DNA of 64,000 nt, from the NCBI RefSeq assembly GCF_024169925.1, contig NZ_JALJXF010000001.1, positions 626,001 through 690,000 of the forward strand. The letters are read 5' to 3'. How positions within the stretch are numbered: the stretch's first letter is position 1; every line of letters starts with the position of its first letter. The DNA comes from Methylorubrum extorquens. GTDB lineage: Bacteria; Pseudomonadota; Alphaproteobacteria; Rhizobiales; Beijerinckiaceae. Below are positions 54,022 through 62,898 of the stretch, piece after piece. Made by a program: the position numbers and the translations under genes. The notes beneath the pieces were generated by a model. The model was not told the origin of the DNA. It did no database searches and was given only the letters and a program-made list of their open reading frames with translations.

Positions 54022-54868
54022 TAGGGCCTGTCGTCGCCCGAACGGATTGCGAATTTTGGCGTTTTCTCGTTTTCCAGTGAGGAGACGTGATGCTGTCAGA
54101 CGCGCAGCGGGGTGAGTTACAGCCGCTGATCGAGGCCTCTCGCCCGAAGGCCAAGACACCGCCCGAGGAGCTTCGGCGCACGATCTCGGCGATCCTCTGG
54201 CGACATCAGAACGGGGCGAAGTGGCGCGCCATCCCCGAGGAGTTGGGTCCATGGTGGCAGGCGGCACAGATCTTCATCCGCCGGGCACGCGCCGGGGTGT
54301 GGGAGCGGCTGCTCGATCGCGTTCAGGAGCGCGGCGTCGCGCTGGGCATGGTCTTCCTCGACGGCAGCAACGTTCGGGCTCACCAGAAGGCGGCGGGCGC
54401 GGCAAAGAGGGGGGATCTGCGGCCGAGCGAGACGCTCGTGAAGCACTTGGCCGCTCTCGTGGCGGCTATGGCACCAAGGCCTGCGTGATCGCCGACGGGA
54501 GAGGCTGCACCGTCGCCTTCCGCATCGCTCCGGGGCAGGCCCACGAACTGCCTCACGCCATTCCGCTCCTCGACCAATTGCCCGGCGTGCCCAAGTGGGG
54601 CGTGGGCGACCGCGGCTATTCCAGCCACGGCTTCCGCGAGCACATCTGGACCACCGGTGCGCGTCCCGCGATCCCGACCAAACGCAACGAAGAGCAACTC
54701 TCCTGCCCGGACTGGGCCTTCAACAACCGCACCATCGTCGAGCGGTTATGGGCGCGCCTCAAGGAGTGGCGCGCCGTCGCCACCCGCTACGAGAAGACAG
54801 CCGTCAGCTTCGCCGCTGTCCTCTGCCTCGCCGCAACGCTCGATTGGCTCAAGTGACAGCAGGCCCTA
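54022..54868 (+). mobile_element. IS5-family element of the IS427 group
   Basis: An element of about 843 bases (54024-54866) with ends GGGCCTG and CAGGCCC, flanked on both sides by TA inside CTAG-like sequence, which is the target preference of the IS427 group. It encodes a transposase in two overlapping frames and looks intact. Confidence 0.85.
54090..54856 (+). CDS. IS427-group transposase, two frames joined by -1 frameshift
   Basis: The first frame (54090-54488) encodes the N-terminal part (MLSDAQRGELQPLIEASRPK, then RTISAILWRHQNGAKWRAIP and GMVFLDGSNVRAHQKAAGAA with the first Asp). The second frame, shifted by -1, carries the rest: ALGRSRGGYGTKACVIADGR, then WGVGDRGYSSHGFREHIWTT with the second Asp, and IVERLWARLKEWRAVATRYE with the Glu, to 54856. 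The frames meet around six G residues at 54409-54414, a plausible slip site. IS427 elements normally use such programmed frameshifting, so the gene is probably functional rather than broken. Confidence 0.85.
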
Positions 54869-55464
54869 GGTCTTCCGTAGAAGTTGAGCAATGCGACGTG
54901 TGCGCCTTATAATCGCGCGCAAATGTTCACAGAGAAGCCACTTTGCCCATGCGCTCAGATGAGTCGAGCTGCAAAGCTACGTAGTGCTTTTTCTCATGGA
55001 ATGATGAATGCAGGGCGCCACGTTGTGTTCCTGACAGCGCAGCATACCGGGGCTGCACTAAATTATTTAATAGAACAGTCTGAAATCACTTTGTCACAGA
55101 CCGCAAGAAAGTGCCAGCTAGGTGTATGGTCTATTGCTATCGCAATATTTTCTACCGCTCAAGAAATAATTATATTTATACTGAAATCCATGGGGGCAAT
55201 TCAATAAATTTCATCCCATTATGTGAAAAACACTTTTCCAATTTTTTTCTGAAAATCGAATTTCATTCTGCGATCTCAATCCTTCCTCAGATGTTGCACC
55301 GTCGATATTCGGTGGTCTCCCGAAATCGCGGTGGTCGCCCCGATCATCCTACCAAGAAGGCATGCACTGGCTGTTGGAAGGACCTCTCTCAGCACCAGGG
55401 GGTGTCTCGGGAGCTGAACGGACGAAAGCACTCATACTGACGGTCAGGAGCGCGCGACGGACTT
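54869..55464. other. AT-rich region upstream of the second LysR gene
   Basis: About 600 bases, AT-rich in the middle (55050-55290). One open frame (54884-55207) has no recognisable motif and is not convincing. The last 80 bases resemble the region before the first LysR gene and probably hold the conserved promoter. The parallel with 22371-22930 suggests both LysR genes travelled with an AT-rich leader. Confidence 0.45.
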
Positions 55465-56433
55465 ATGCCAAATTCACAGATGCTGCGTGACATGGCCCTC
55501 TTCGTCGAGGTGGCCAAGCAGAAAAGCTTCAGCAAAGCGGCAACCACTCTGGGCATGCCGATCTCGTCACTCTCACGGCGTGTTTCTGATTTCGAACAAA
55601 TGGTTGGCTTGCGCCTGCTCGATCGAACCACCCGCCGGATCGCTCTGACGTCCTACGGCGAAGCTTATCTCGCCCAAGCATCTCGGCTCGTTGATGAGGC
55701 AGAGCAAGCCTTCGACAACCTCGTCGCTGAGGCGAAGGGACCAAGCGGCTTCCTCAAGATCGCTGCGCCGCCAGATTTCTGGGTGCTGCATCACCTCTCA
55801 CGGATCGTCACAGAGTTCTCTGCGCAGCACGAGCACATCCACGTCCATCTGGATCTGAAACCCAACGCCGTCGATCTCGTAGGTGACAACTACGATTTGG
55901 CTGTGACCATCGAGGAGCCACGCGAGACCTCGCTGATCATGCGCAGGGTAGCTGAAGTGGCGAATGGCCTGTTCGCCGCGCCGGATTATCTCAATGATCG
56001 CGGTTGGCCCAAAGAACCCCATGACCTAAAAGATCACAGCGCCATCGTTCCCACACAGGGATCGGGCACGACTTGGTCCCTCAGCCGCAACGCCGAGACC
56101 ATTCCACTCCAGGTAAACGGATCGCTCACCTGCAACTCACCGAGCCTCGCACGCAAGTTCGCGCTGGCGGGACAAGGCATCTTTAGCGCGCACTGCCTCA
56201 GCGTCAAACGCGATGTTGTAAACGGTCGGCTGGAGCAGGTGCTGTCGGAGTGGGATCTACCGCCGACGCCGGTCTACATCGTCACGACTTCACGCCTCCT
56301 GCCGGCGAAGGCACGTAGCTTCATCGAGTTCGCCATGAGGCAGCTTCCGATCATGCTTGCTGCTGGAACCGGTGGTGAGGCTTGGAGCCAATTGAGGACG
56401 GACCAAGTCGGCGTCAGGCTCATCTCGCCTTGA
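55465..56433 (+). CDS. LysR-family transcriptional regulator (copy 2)
   Basis: A 322-residue LysR protein, very similar from end to end to the product at 22931-23881, for example MALFVEVAKQKSFSKAATTL against MALFVEVAKRKSFSQAAVAL, and an identical LKIAAPPDFWVLHHLSRIV. Its C-terminus (MLAAGTGGEAWSQLRTDQVG) is longer and not derived from an IS, so it probably shows the native end lost in copy 1. Again no target gene is adjacent: IS elements lie on both sides. Recognition-helix residues are the same in both copies, so they should bind similar DNA sites. Confidence 0.9.
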   Translation: MPNSQMLRDMALFVEVAKQKSFSKAATTLGMPISSLSRRVSDFEQMVGLRLLDRTTRRIALTSYGEAYLAQASRLVDEAEQAFDNLVAEAKGPSGFLKIAAPPDFWVLHHLSRIVTEFSAQHEHIHVHLDLKPNAVDLVGDNYDLAVTIEEPRETSLIMRRVAEVANGLFAAPDYLNDRGWPKEPHDLKDHSAIVPTQGSGTTWSLSRNAETIPLQVNGSLTCNSPSLARKFALAGQGIFSAHCLSVKRDVVNGRLEQVLSEWDLPPTPVYIVTTSRLLPAKARSFIEFAMRQLPIMLAAGTGGEAWSQLRTDQVGVRLISP

Positions 56434-56539
56434 AAGGCCTGTAACTCGCTTGAATAGACCGTAGCGCACGAAAGCTATGTCAGATCTGCCCCAGCTGGCA
56501 TCCGTGGGGTGGCACTGCTCGCGGGACGCGCTCCTTGAA

Positions 56540-57245
56540 AGGGGGAGCAAGCCCAGGCCATCGGCCGCTCGTGAGTCGGACGTACGACCAAGATCCACGC
56601 CCTCACCGACCGGTTCTGCCGTCCACTCGCCTGCCGTTGGATTTTCCACCCTGGTCCACCGTTCACCGCTGGTTCCTGCGCCCGTCGAAGGCGGGCGTGT
56701 TCGAGCGCCTCGCCCACGCCCTGACCATGGCCGATCGCGAGCGCGCCGGGCGCGAGGCCAGCCCGATCGGTGCCATCCTCGACGCGCAGGCGGCGCCCTC
56801 GGGCGGCATCGGCGTCAAGGGCGAGCGCGGCTACGATCTGGCCCGGCGCGTAGTTGGCTGCAAGCGTCACGCGCTCATCGATACGGACGGTCGCCTGCTC
56901 CTAACCACCGTCTCGACGGCCGACCGGCACGACAGCCACGGCGGGATTGCACCGCTACGGGCGTCCCGTCGTCTATAACTCTTCCTGGCCCACTGCTTTG
57001 CCGATCAGGCCTATCGGGGCGAGCGTGTCGGCAGCGCCACCGCTATCACCGTCGAGATCGTCAGACCAGATAAGGGGCAGAAGGGCTTTGCCGTGCAGCC
57101 CCGCCGCTGGGTCATCGAACGCACTTTCGGTTGGATCGCGCGCTGCCGCAGGCTCGCCCGAGCCTACGAGGCGACACCCTACTCCGCGCTCGCCTTCTGC
57201 GTCTTGGCCGCCGACATGATCCTCGTCAGACGTCTTGCGCCACCA
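56540..57245 (+). pseudogene. Mosaic of two IS5-family transposase fragments, with nonsense codon
   Basis: From 56540 to about 56635 the plus strand reads GGSKPQAIGRS-stop-VGRTTK and IHALTDRFCRPLA, a middle piece of one IS5-type transposase with an in-frame TGA. It then joins a different IS5-type transposase beginning LPLDFPPWSTVHRWFLRPSK and running through HALTMADRERAGREASPIGA and RGYDLARRVVGCKRHALIDT. A TAA at 56976 interrupts it, but the same frame continues FLAHCFADQAYRGERVGSAT and QPRRWVIERTFGWIARCRRL to RRLAP. It is dead. The first piece is the same transposase type as the C-terminal fragment at 23869. Confidence 0.8.
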
Positions 57246-57317
57246 TTACGAAACGGGGTCTCACAGCCCGAAAGCTCGCATAAGACGTGGATGACAAACC
57301 GGGTCAACTCCAAATGG

Positions 57318-57362
57318 CCCACAGGCCATACCTCAGGACGAACCAATCCTACCGGCGGATCA
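57318..57362 (-). repeat. Isolated IS3-type terminus
   Basis: GGCCATACCTCAGGACGAAC followed by GGCGGATCA matches the end of the IS3 element at 22325-22370 with a few differences. No transposase of that element is attached here, so it is a leftover end. Confidence 0.6.
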
Positions 57363-57446
57363 ATCGCCACGCAGATCAGCAACGGCGCCTACGCCGCGCA
57401 CAGCCGAGGCGTGTTCGTCGGCATAAGAGCCAGGTCGCGTTGAAAG

Positions 57447-59030
57447 TCAGCGGATGCGCCGCCGTCTAGCGAGGAAGGCGACGAGTTTCTCATCAAGGCA
57501 GGCGTCCGAACGCTCTCGCAGGATTTCGGCAAGGCCGGTGCAGGCGGCCGATCGATTGAGGGACTCGTCTTCGTGCAGATTAATCAGTATTTCCGCTAGA
57601 CGTACCGCTGTGTCTTCCGCTTCAGGCGGAAACGGGCGGCCGAAGGCAAGTTCACCCGCTGCTGTTTCCGTTGCCACGCATGGGATGCCGGCGCCGAGAG
57701 TCCCCGCTATCTTCTGCGCGAGGTTCGGTCCGAGGGCGAGCGCGACTCGGACACCCTCCGTTGGATCGATTCCATCGACGACGGGAACAATCCGGGCCTG
57801 CGGGGTTCGCCCTGCTACGGCTTCCGGCAGGTGAAAAGGGATGGCCGGGTTCCTGACCCAAACGGCCTCGATCACCCTGTCGAGCAGCGGGCGCATCGCC
57901 GGAGTGGTCACCGGTCCGAGGCTCGTGCCGAGGAGAGCGATGCCAGCGCGGCTGGCGAAGGGAATGTCGATTGGACTGACCGGCACGGTCCATGGCACGA
58001 GCGTGACCCGCGTGTTGGGACTCGATTTGGCGAAACGGGCGGCATCGGCCGGATCCGTTGTGAGGAGGTCGTCGGCATGCCCCATTGCGGTGGCTTCGGC
58101 GAGTTCATTGCGGTGCGCCCGTTCGAGAAAGCCCAAATGTCCGGCCCCCATCGACAGGGATTCGGCCTGGGCTGAGGCCGTGCGCAGATAGACCGCCCGC
58201 GCCGTAGGGCAGTCGTGCCGAACCATTGGCAGATACCGAGCTGCGGCGGCGAGCCCATGCACGATAACGACATCGAACGCGCCCCGCTGCCGACGCAGCA
58301 CCTCTTCGACGGATATCGTGTATGGCGCTGCATGAAGTAGAACACCCGCCTCGTTCAAGCGCACCCGTTCTGCCACCTCGGCGTCGAGAAGATCGGCTGG
58401 GACGAAGGTGACCTCGTAGCCGATCCGTCGCAGCGACAGCATGACGTCGAGGACCGTGTTGTCCTCACGGGTTTGAGGAAGTCGCTCGTCGATGACAAGG
58501 GCGCGCAGCGGCGGTGGAGGGGGCTCGTCCGGCCGAGGTTGACCGCGATGCCGGGTGAAGCGTTGCCGGAAATGACGCAGGGTCCGATGCGAGGCCAAAT
58601 CCGCTCGGCGGTACAGCACAGCCTCGACCTGATCGACTAGGAAGGCGAGAGTCCGATCGAGCGTTGAGGCGTCGGCGACGGCAATCAGGCCCGAGACGCT
58701 CCGCTTCACATCCTCGTCGAACGCGTCGGCGGATTCGATGACGATGGGCGAATCGCCGAGTGCCTCCCCCGATCCCTCGATCGTCGCGTGAATCACGTGA
58801 CGCTGAAAAGCTGTGAGCGGGTGGGGCAGATAGACGTCAAAGCTGTGATGCCCGTCACCGACACCCGCGGCATGGAGGTCACCGCGGTAGCGATTGGCCA
58901 GGACCGTCAGCAGGGGTTCCCCGTTAGCCGTCAGAGATACACGAACGGGTTTCTCCGGATGGGCCTCATCGAAGGCCCATCCGGAGATGTGCCGACGCGT
59001 TATCCCAAGATCGAGATAGCCGCGCGGCAT
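57447..59030 (-). CDS. Glycosyltransferase-like protein with GWA-type N-terminal domain
   Basis: A 527-residue protein. Residues 1-90 form a beta-rich domain (RRHISGWAFDEAHPEKPVRV, then GDGHHSFDVYLPHPLT) that is also found in the product at 60419-62065. After a linker, RALVIDERLPQTREDNTVLD and VMLSLRRIGYEVTFVPADLL match the start of a GT4-type fold. In the donor half the sequence GPNLAQKIAGTLGAGIPCVA keeps the K-I-x-x-x-x-x-x-G-I-P-C pattern, but lacks the fuller GAGIKGKVLESFAHGVPC of its relative, so activity may differ. It probably acts on a surface polysaccharide. The start at 59030 is the ATG before RGYLDLG. Confidence 0.75.
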   Translation of the reverse strand: MPRGYLDLGITRRHISGWAFDEAHPEKPVRVSLTANGEPLLTVLANRYRGDLHAAGVGDGHHSFDVYLPHPLTAFQRHVIHATIEGSGEALGDSPIVIESADAFDEDVKRSVSGLIAVADASTLDRTLAFLVDQVEAVLYRRADLASHRTLRHFRQRFTRHRGQPRPDEPPPPPLRALVIDERLPQTREDNTVLDVMLSLRRIGYEVTFVPADLLDAEVAERVRLNEAGVLLHAAPYTISVEEVLRRQRGAFDVVIVHGLAAAARYLPMVRHDCPTARAVYLRTASAQAESLSMGAGHLGFLERAHRNELAEATAMGHADDLLTTDPADAARFAKSSPNTRVTLVPWTVPVSPIDIPFASRAGIALLGTSLGPVTTPAMRPLLDRVIEAVWVRNPAIPFHLPEAVAGRTPQARIVPVVDGIDPTEGVRVALALGPNLAQKIAGTLGAGIPCVATETAAGELAFGRPFPPEAEDTAVRLAEILINLHEDESLNRSAACTGLAEILRERSDACLDEKLVAFLARRRRIR

Positions 59031-59055
59031 GACGTCCTAATCCTTGATGGACTCG

Positions 59056-60078
59056 TCAGGCCGCCCGTTTCACGGCGGTGGCACGCGCGGCGATGCGATC
59101 GCGAATCGCTTGCACGACCTCCCCGTCCTCGACCCGTGGCGCAGCGTAGACCGGGTCGATCTCAGGACGGTTCGGGTAGAGCGCGTGATACTCGTGTACG
59201 TTCTGGAAGAGATTCCGGCTGTCGTCGTCGACGAAAGTCTCAGCGCCGACGCCTTCCGCGAGCACCACGTCGTGATCATCGAGCTCGATGTGAAAGTAGT
59301 CTACCGAATCGACAGTCGACGCCTGGATCACCGCCACCCCGTCGACGAGCCGGCCTGCGGGCACGAGAACGTCGTTGATCAGCAGGGCATGGCAGGGCGA
59401 GAGTGAGAGGTCGCGCAGCGGCAGCCCGTCACCCAAAGCACCCGCGAGGACGGTGACCGGCAGTGCGGTCCGGTTGCCGGCGATAAAGGCGCCTTCGTAG
59501 CGACGAGTTCCAATCCAGAGCACCGGCTTCGACTCGCCCGTGACGGTCATCACGAGGTCACCGATCCGCAAATGCTCAACCTGACGCTCGCCATCCGGCG
59601 TCGCGACATGCGTGCCCCGGACGAGGCAGGCTGTGTATGTACCGGTCCCGACCTGCGCGAGGCCGTTCGTCGTCAGCGCGTAGACGGTTGGGTTCGCGCC
59701 GATCCCGAGTTGTGTGCCGAGTAGGGCACCGCCGGGCAGGGAGCCGACATCGATCGTCGCTCCGCCATTGAGCGCCGTATTGGTGAATAGGAAGGTCGAG
59801 CTTCCTGAGGTAAACGTGAACTCACCAGGTCCTTGTCCCGTAAAGGTAACGGGCTGGCTCACGGTGTTACCGGCGCCGTTGATGTAGCTCACTGTTTGAA
59901 CACCGCCTGTTTGCGTGAAGGTCACGTCCGTGTTCGTCGCCACTGGGCTCGCGATCGTCACGAGGCCGGTCGTACCGAGCGCAAGGTTCGCTAGGCCCTG
60001 AACCGTGCCGGCGACGGCACCTGTACCCACTTGGTAGATATTGCCGGACGTGATCGTCTGATTATTTGGTAAGGCCAT
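59056..60078 (-). CDS. Hint-domain protein (Hedgehog/intein-type, Hint_2)
   Basis: A 340-residue protein. The first 150 residues are rich in Gly, Thr, Ala and Asn with beta-strand character (SGNIYQVGTGAVAGTVQGLA; TFTSGSSTFLFTN), like a secreted repeat passenger, but without a Sec signal. The rest is a Hint_2 domain starting at Cys151: ACLVRGTHVATPDGERQVEH, LRIGDLVMTVTGESKPVLWI and LSLSPCHALLINDVLVPAGR with His230. Cys151 and His230 are the expected residues for an N-S acyl shift. Hint_2 proteins are frequent in Alphaproteobacteria with no known function. AAGGGG precedes ATG 60078. It lies inside a glycosyltransferase cluster. Confidence 0.85.
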   Translation of the reverse strand: MALPNNQTITSGNIYQVGTGAVAGTVQGLANLALGTTGLVTIASPVATNTDVTFTQTGGVQTVSYINGAGNTVSQPVTFTGQGPGEFTFTSGSSTFLFTNTALNGGATIDVGSLPGGALLGTQLGIGANPTVYALTTNGLAQVGTGTYTACLVRGTHVATPDGERQVEHLRIGDLVMTVTGESKPVLWIGTRRYEGAFIAGNRTALPVTVLAGALGDGLPLRDLSLSPCHALLINDVLVPAGRLVDGVAVIQASTVDSVDYFHIELDDHDVVLAEGVGAETFVDDDSRNLFQNVHEYHALYPNRPEIDPVYAAPRVEDGEVVQAIRDRIAARATAVKRAA

Positions 60079-60418
60079 CGCGATCCCCTTGTGTTGTTTC
60101 CGGCGCCTTTGAGACCGGCGCGGAAAATCTGCGCCAGCGATCACATTCGAATGCTCAAACGCGGTCACTGACTTGCGGATATGCAGTCTTACGCACAGTT
60201 TACCGAGTCATCATCTCGCAACTGATTTGAGCGAGCTAGATCGACGCAGTCATTTTAGTTGGATAATACTAAATCAACCAACATCGGAAATATATCAATC
60301 GACGAAAAACAATGTCAAACTAAATTAGAACGCGAAAATCACTCGAAATCATGATGTTGCAAAACTACATAAGCTCATTTTGGTAAATTCATTTCCACTT
60401 CCGGTCACAGATTCGCAT
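60079..60418. other. AT-rich spacer inside the glycosyltransferase cluster
   Basis: About 340 bases separate the Hint-domain gene from the upstream glycosyltransferase gene. The stretch 60200-60400 is AT-rich and has no gene. It probably holds the promoter of the Hint-domain gene; no obvious operator was seen. Confidence 0.45.
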
Positions 60419-62065
60419 TTATCGCGACAGTTGTTCGATCCCGTTCGACCCTGGCAGTTTCAGATTTGGTTCGCTGCCAATGATGGCACGCCGCATAGCG
60501 GCGTCGACGCGCAACTCTGACCAGCCATCTTCGATCAGAGCGAGGCCAGCCTCGGCGCATCTGCGATTGAGCGCCTCGTCCTGGTGAAGCGTAACGATAG
60601 CAAGCGCTAAGGCCTCGTCGCTGTCGCCTAGGCAGACATCCAGTGCTGCCGGAAGGCAGATCCCCTCTGCGGCGATGCCAGTCATGGCGCAGGGCACCCC
60701 GTGAGCGAAGCTTTCCAGCACCTTCCCCTTAATTCCGGCGCCCCAGGCGAGCGGTGCAACGGAAAGCCGTACGCGATTGAGCGCGAAGAAAAGATCCGGC
60801 ACATGACCCAGCACCTCGATACCATCGAGGTTCAGACCGGCGAGCTCGTCCGGCATGTCCGAACCGATTAGAAAGCAGGGAATGTCGGGTTCCGTGCTCC
60901 ACACCCGTGGCATGATCGCGTGGACGAGACGACGCGCTGCATCGAGGTTGGGCGCATGCATGAAGCTGCCAACGAATGCGACACCGCGGCGCCGATCGAA
61001 TGGTCGGACGACCGGCCGGGGGGTTACTGACCAAGGCACGACGGCGATCGGCGTGCGCCCTAAATCAGCTTTCAGCAGTTCCGCTTCATGCGTCGAATGC
61101 GTGATGACACTCGATGCAGACCAGGCTGCACTGAGTTCGCGCAGGCGGATGAGCTGGCTGTCGGCGGCGATCCGTTCAGAACCGTAATACTCGCCCTGCC
61201 GTTGAAGCCTGAGGTGATGAAGGTCGGCGACACTGAAGACGAGGCGCGCGGTGGGCTGGAAACTCCGGGCAAGAGGCCCATACTTCGCTGCGTTCGTGTA
61301 GCGATGAATATAGACGAGGTCGAAGGTGTTGGCCTCGCGGCGCAGAACTTCTTCGACCGAATTCGTGTGAGGGCGCAGGTGAAGGGTCATCCCTTCCGCA
61401 GTCAGCGCATCGGCCGTGAGCGATCGTACGCCGTCTAGATCGGACGGGACAAAACTTATCTCATAGCCGAGCCGCCTGAGAGAGCGGATATGCGACAGAA
61501 TTGCCATGGAGCCGGCGTCGCGCCGTGAATCGGGGAGCTGATCGTCGATCACGAGGGCGCGAAGCGGCTCCTCTTCCGCCTCGCGGCCTCTGCCAATCGC
61601 GTGCTCATCAGCCAGCCGCCGGCGCAATCCTTCGACCAAATCGACCAGAAACTCGATGCGTTCACGCAGCTCCGGAGCCTCCATCGGCGTGGCCAGCAGC
61701 GTAGTCAGGCGTGCCTGCAAAACGGGGCCGAACGCCTCGGAAGCCTCGAGAATGACGGGCGAACGAAACAGGTCTGCTCCGTCAATTTCCCGAAAGACCC
61801 GAACGATGTTACGCCTGGATGCATCGAGACGAGCAGGAAGCCAGACGTCGAAACCATGATGGCTCGAGCTAAATCCTGCCTGAAGAAGATCATCCCTGGC
61901 TCGATCGGCTACGACGCGCTCAAGAACTTCACCATTGTTGGCGATTAGCAGGACAACCGGCTCGTCTGGCAACTGAGGGTTGCGCGCCCAACCCCGTACT
62001 CGATAGGGCGAGACGTTGTCGATCTCGCCCTGAAGCCCCGCGCGCGCTTCGGCGAATGATGGCAT
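60419..62065 (-). CDS. Glycosyltransferase (GT4-type) with GWA-type N-terminal domain
   Basis: A 548-residue protein. The N-terminal domain (DNVSPYRVRGWARNPQLPDE, then FSSSHHGFDVWLPARL) matches that of the 57447-59030 product. The catalytic part begins PLRALVIDDQLPDSRRDAGS, includes GVAFVGSFMHAPNLDAARRL, and has the donor-site motif APLAWGAGIKGKVLESFAHG then VPCAMTGIAAEGI, typical of family 4 glycosyltransferases (the conserved Lys and Glu are present). It likely transfers a sugar to a surface glycan. ATG 62065 (MPSFAEARAG) is preferred over a longer frame from 62164, because the latter overlaps the GT2 gene. Confidence 0.85.
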   Translation of the reverse strand: MPSFAEARAGLQGEIDNVSPYRVRGWARNPQLPDEPVVLLIANNGEVLERVVADRARDDLLQAGFSSSHHGFDVWLPARLDASRRNIVRVFREIDGADLFRSPVILEASEAFGPVLQARLTTLLATPMEAPELRERIEFLVDLVEGLRRRLADEHAIGRGREAEEEPLRALVIDDQLPDSRRDAGSMAILSHIRSLRRLGYEISFVPSDLDGVRSLTADALTAEGMTLHLRPHTNSVEEVLRREANTFDLVYIHRYTNAAKYGPLARSFQPTARLVFSVADLHHLRLQRQGEYYGSERIAADSQLIRLRELSAAWSASSVITHSTHEAELLKADLGRTPIAVVPWSVTPRPVVRPFDRRRGVAFVGSFMHAPNLDAARRLVHAIMPRVWSTEPDIPCFLIGSDMPDELAGLNLDGIEVLGHVPDLFFALNRVRLSVAPLAWGAGIKGKVLESFAHGVPCAMTGIAAEGICLPAALDVCLGDSDEALALAIVTLHQDEALNRRCAEAGLALIEDGWSELRVDAAMRRAIIGSEPNLKLPGSNGIEQLSR

Positions 62066-62117
62066 AGCAATCACCGTGGCATCATCCGGAACTCGCCGGA
62101 ATGCGGACAACTGGCCA

Positions 62118-62894
62118 TCACGACGCGGCGCTCGGTCGACCGACGCGGGGATGGCGCATCGCAATAATCCGTTTCAGCTTTTCGTGCGCGGCCCACGCAT
62201 CTGTCGAGGTGCGGGACTTCCCGTGAACGCGATAGCGACACAGAATTTCTGGAACGAACCCGATATCCAGATCATGCTTCAGGCATTTGAGCCAAAAGTC
62301 GTAATCCTCCCAGCCCTCCTCGATATGGCTGTAGCCGCCGATGCGTTCCCAGGCGCTTTTGGCCACGAGCGCCATAACGTCGATGTAATTGCTTTCATAC
62401 AGCGCATCCCCATCCCAGATGTCGGCCACGCCAAGCTTATGCTCGTCGCCGAAATGTTCGAGCTGTGGGTAGGTCGCATCGAACGATCCTGATACCGCGG
62501 CCTGATGTAGACGTGCGATGGCACGGGGGTAGGCCACGTTATCCGCATCGATAACGAAGACATGCGAGCTGAGCGCAAGAGAGAACGCAGTGTTCCGGGC
62601 CGCAGATGGCCCTTGATTGCGCAGATGGCTTACCAGCAGGCAGCGATGAAAGCGGTCGGCATGCTTCTTCATCCAGCGCTCACCGGCTGCGAGCGTGCGA
62701 TCACCCTCGGACCGGTCGTCGACGACAATCAGGTCGAGCGCAGCATGCGTCTGTGCGCGCAACGAGTCGAGGCACGCGCCGAGGTAACGCTCGTAGTTGA
62801 ACGCGGTGACGCAGATCGAGACGAGATCGTGGGGCCTCGGCCCCGACGGCTCTGTCTCAAGTACAACGCGATACTTGGGTATCCAGGGTTGCAT
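62118..62894 (-). CDS. Family 2 glycosyltransferase
   Basis: A 258-residue GT-A enzyme. The nucleotide-sugar binding segment is LVSICVTAFNYERYLGACLD and LIVVDDRSEGDRTL; the metal-binding DXD-type motif is VFVIDADNVAYPRAI. The catalytic region follows as GGYSHIEEGWEDYDFWLKCL (ED motif). It probably adds a sugar to a polysaccharide or lipid-linked chain. ATG 62894 lies four bases after the stop codon of the upstream gene, so the two are translationally linked. Confidence 0.9.
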   Translation of the reverse strand: MQPWIPKYRVVLETEPSGPRPHDLVSICVTAFNYERYLGACLDSLRAQTHAALDLIVVDDRSEGDRTLAAGERWMKKHADRFHRCLLVSHLRNQGPSAARNTAFSLALSSHVFVIDADNVAYPRAIARLHQAAVSGSFDATYPQLEHFGDEHKLGVADIWDGDALYESNYIDVMALVAKSAWERIGGYSHIEEGWEDYDFWLKCLKHDLDIGFVPEILCRYRVHGKSRTSTDAWAAHEKLKRIIAMRHPRVGRPSAAS

Positions 62895-62898
62895 GGTG

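Noticed and set aside
54884..55207. Possible small gene in the AT-rich block before the second LysR gene
   Set aside because: No motif, no good ribosome site, odd start, and the other strand has similar open frames by chance in AT-rich DNA.
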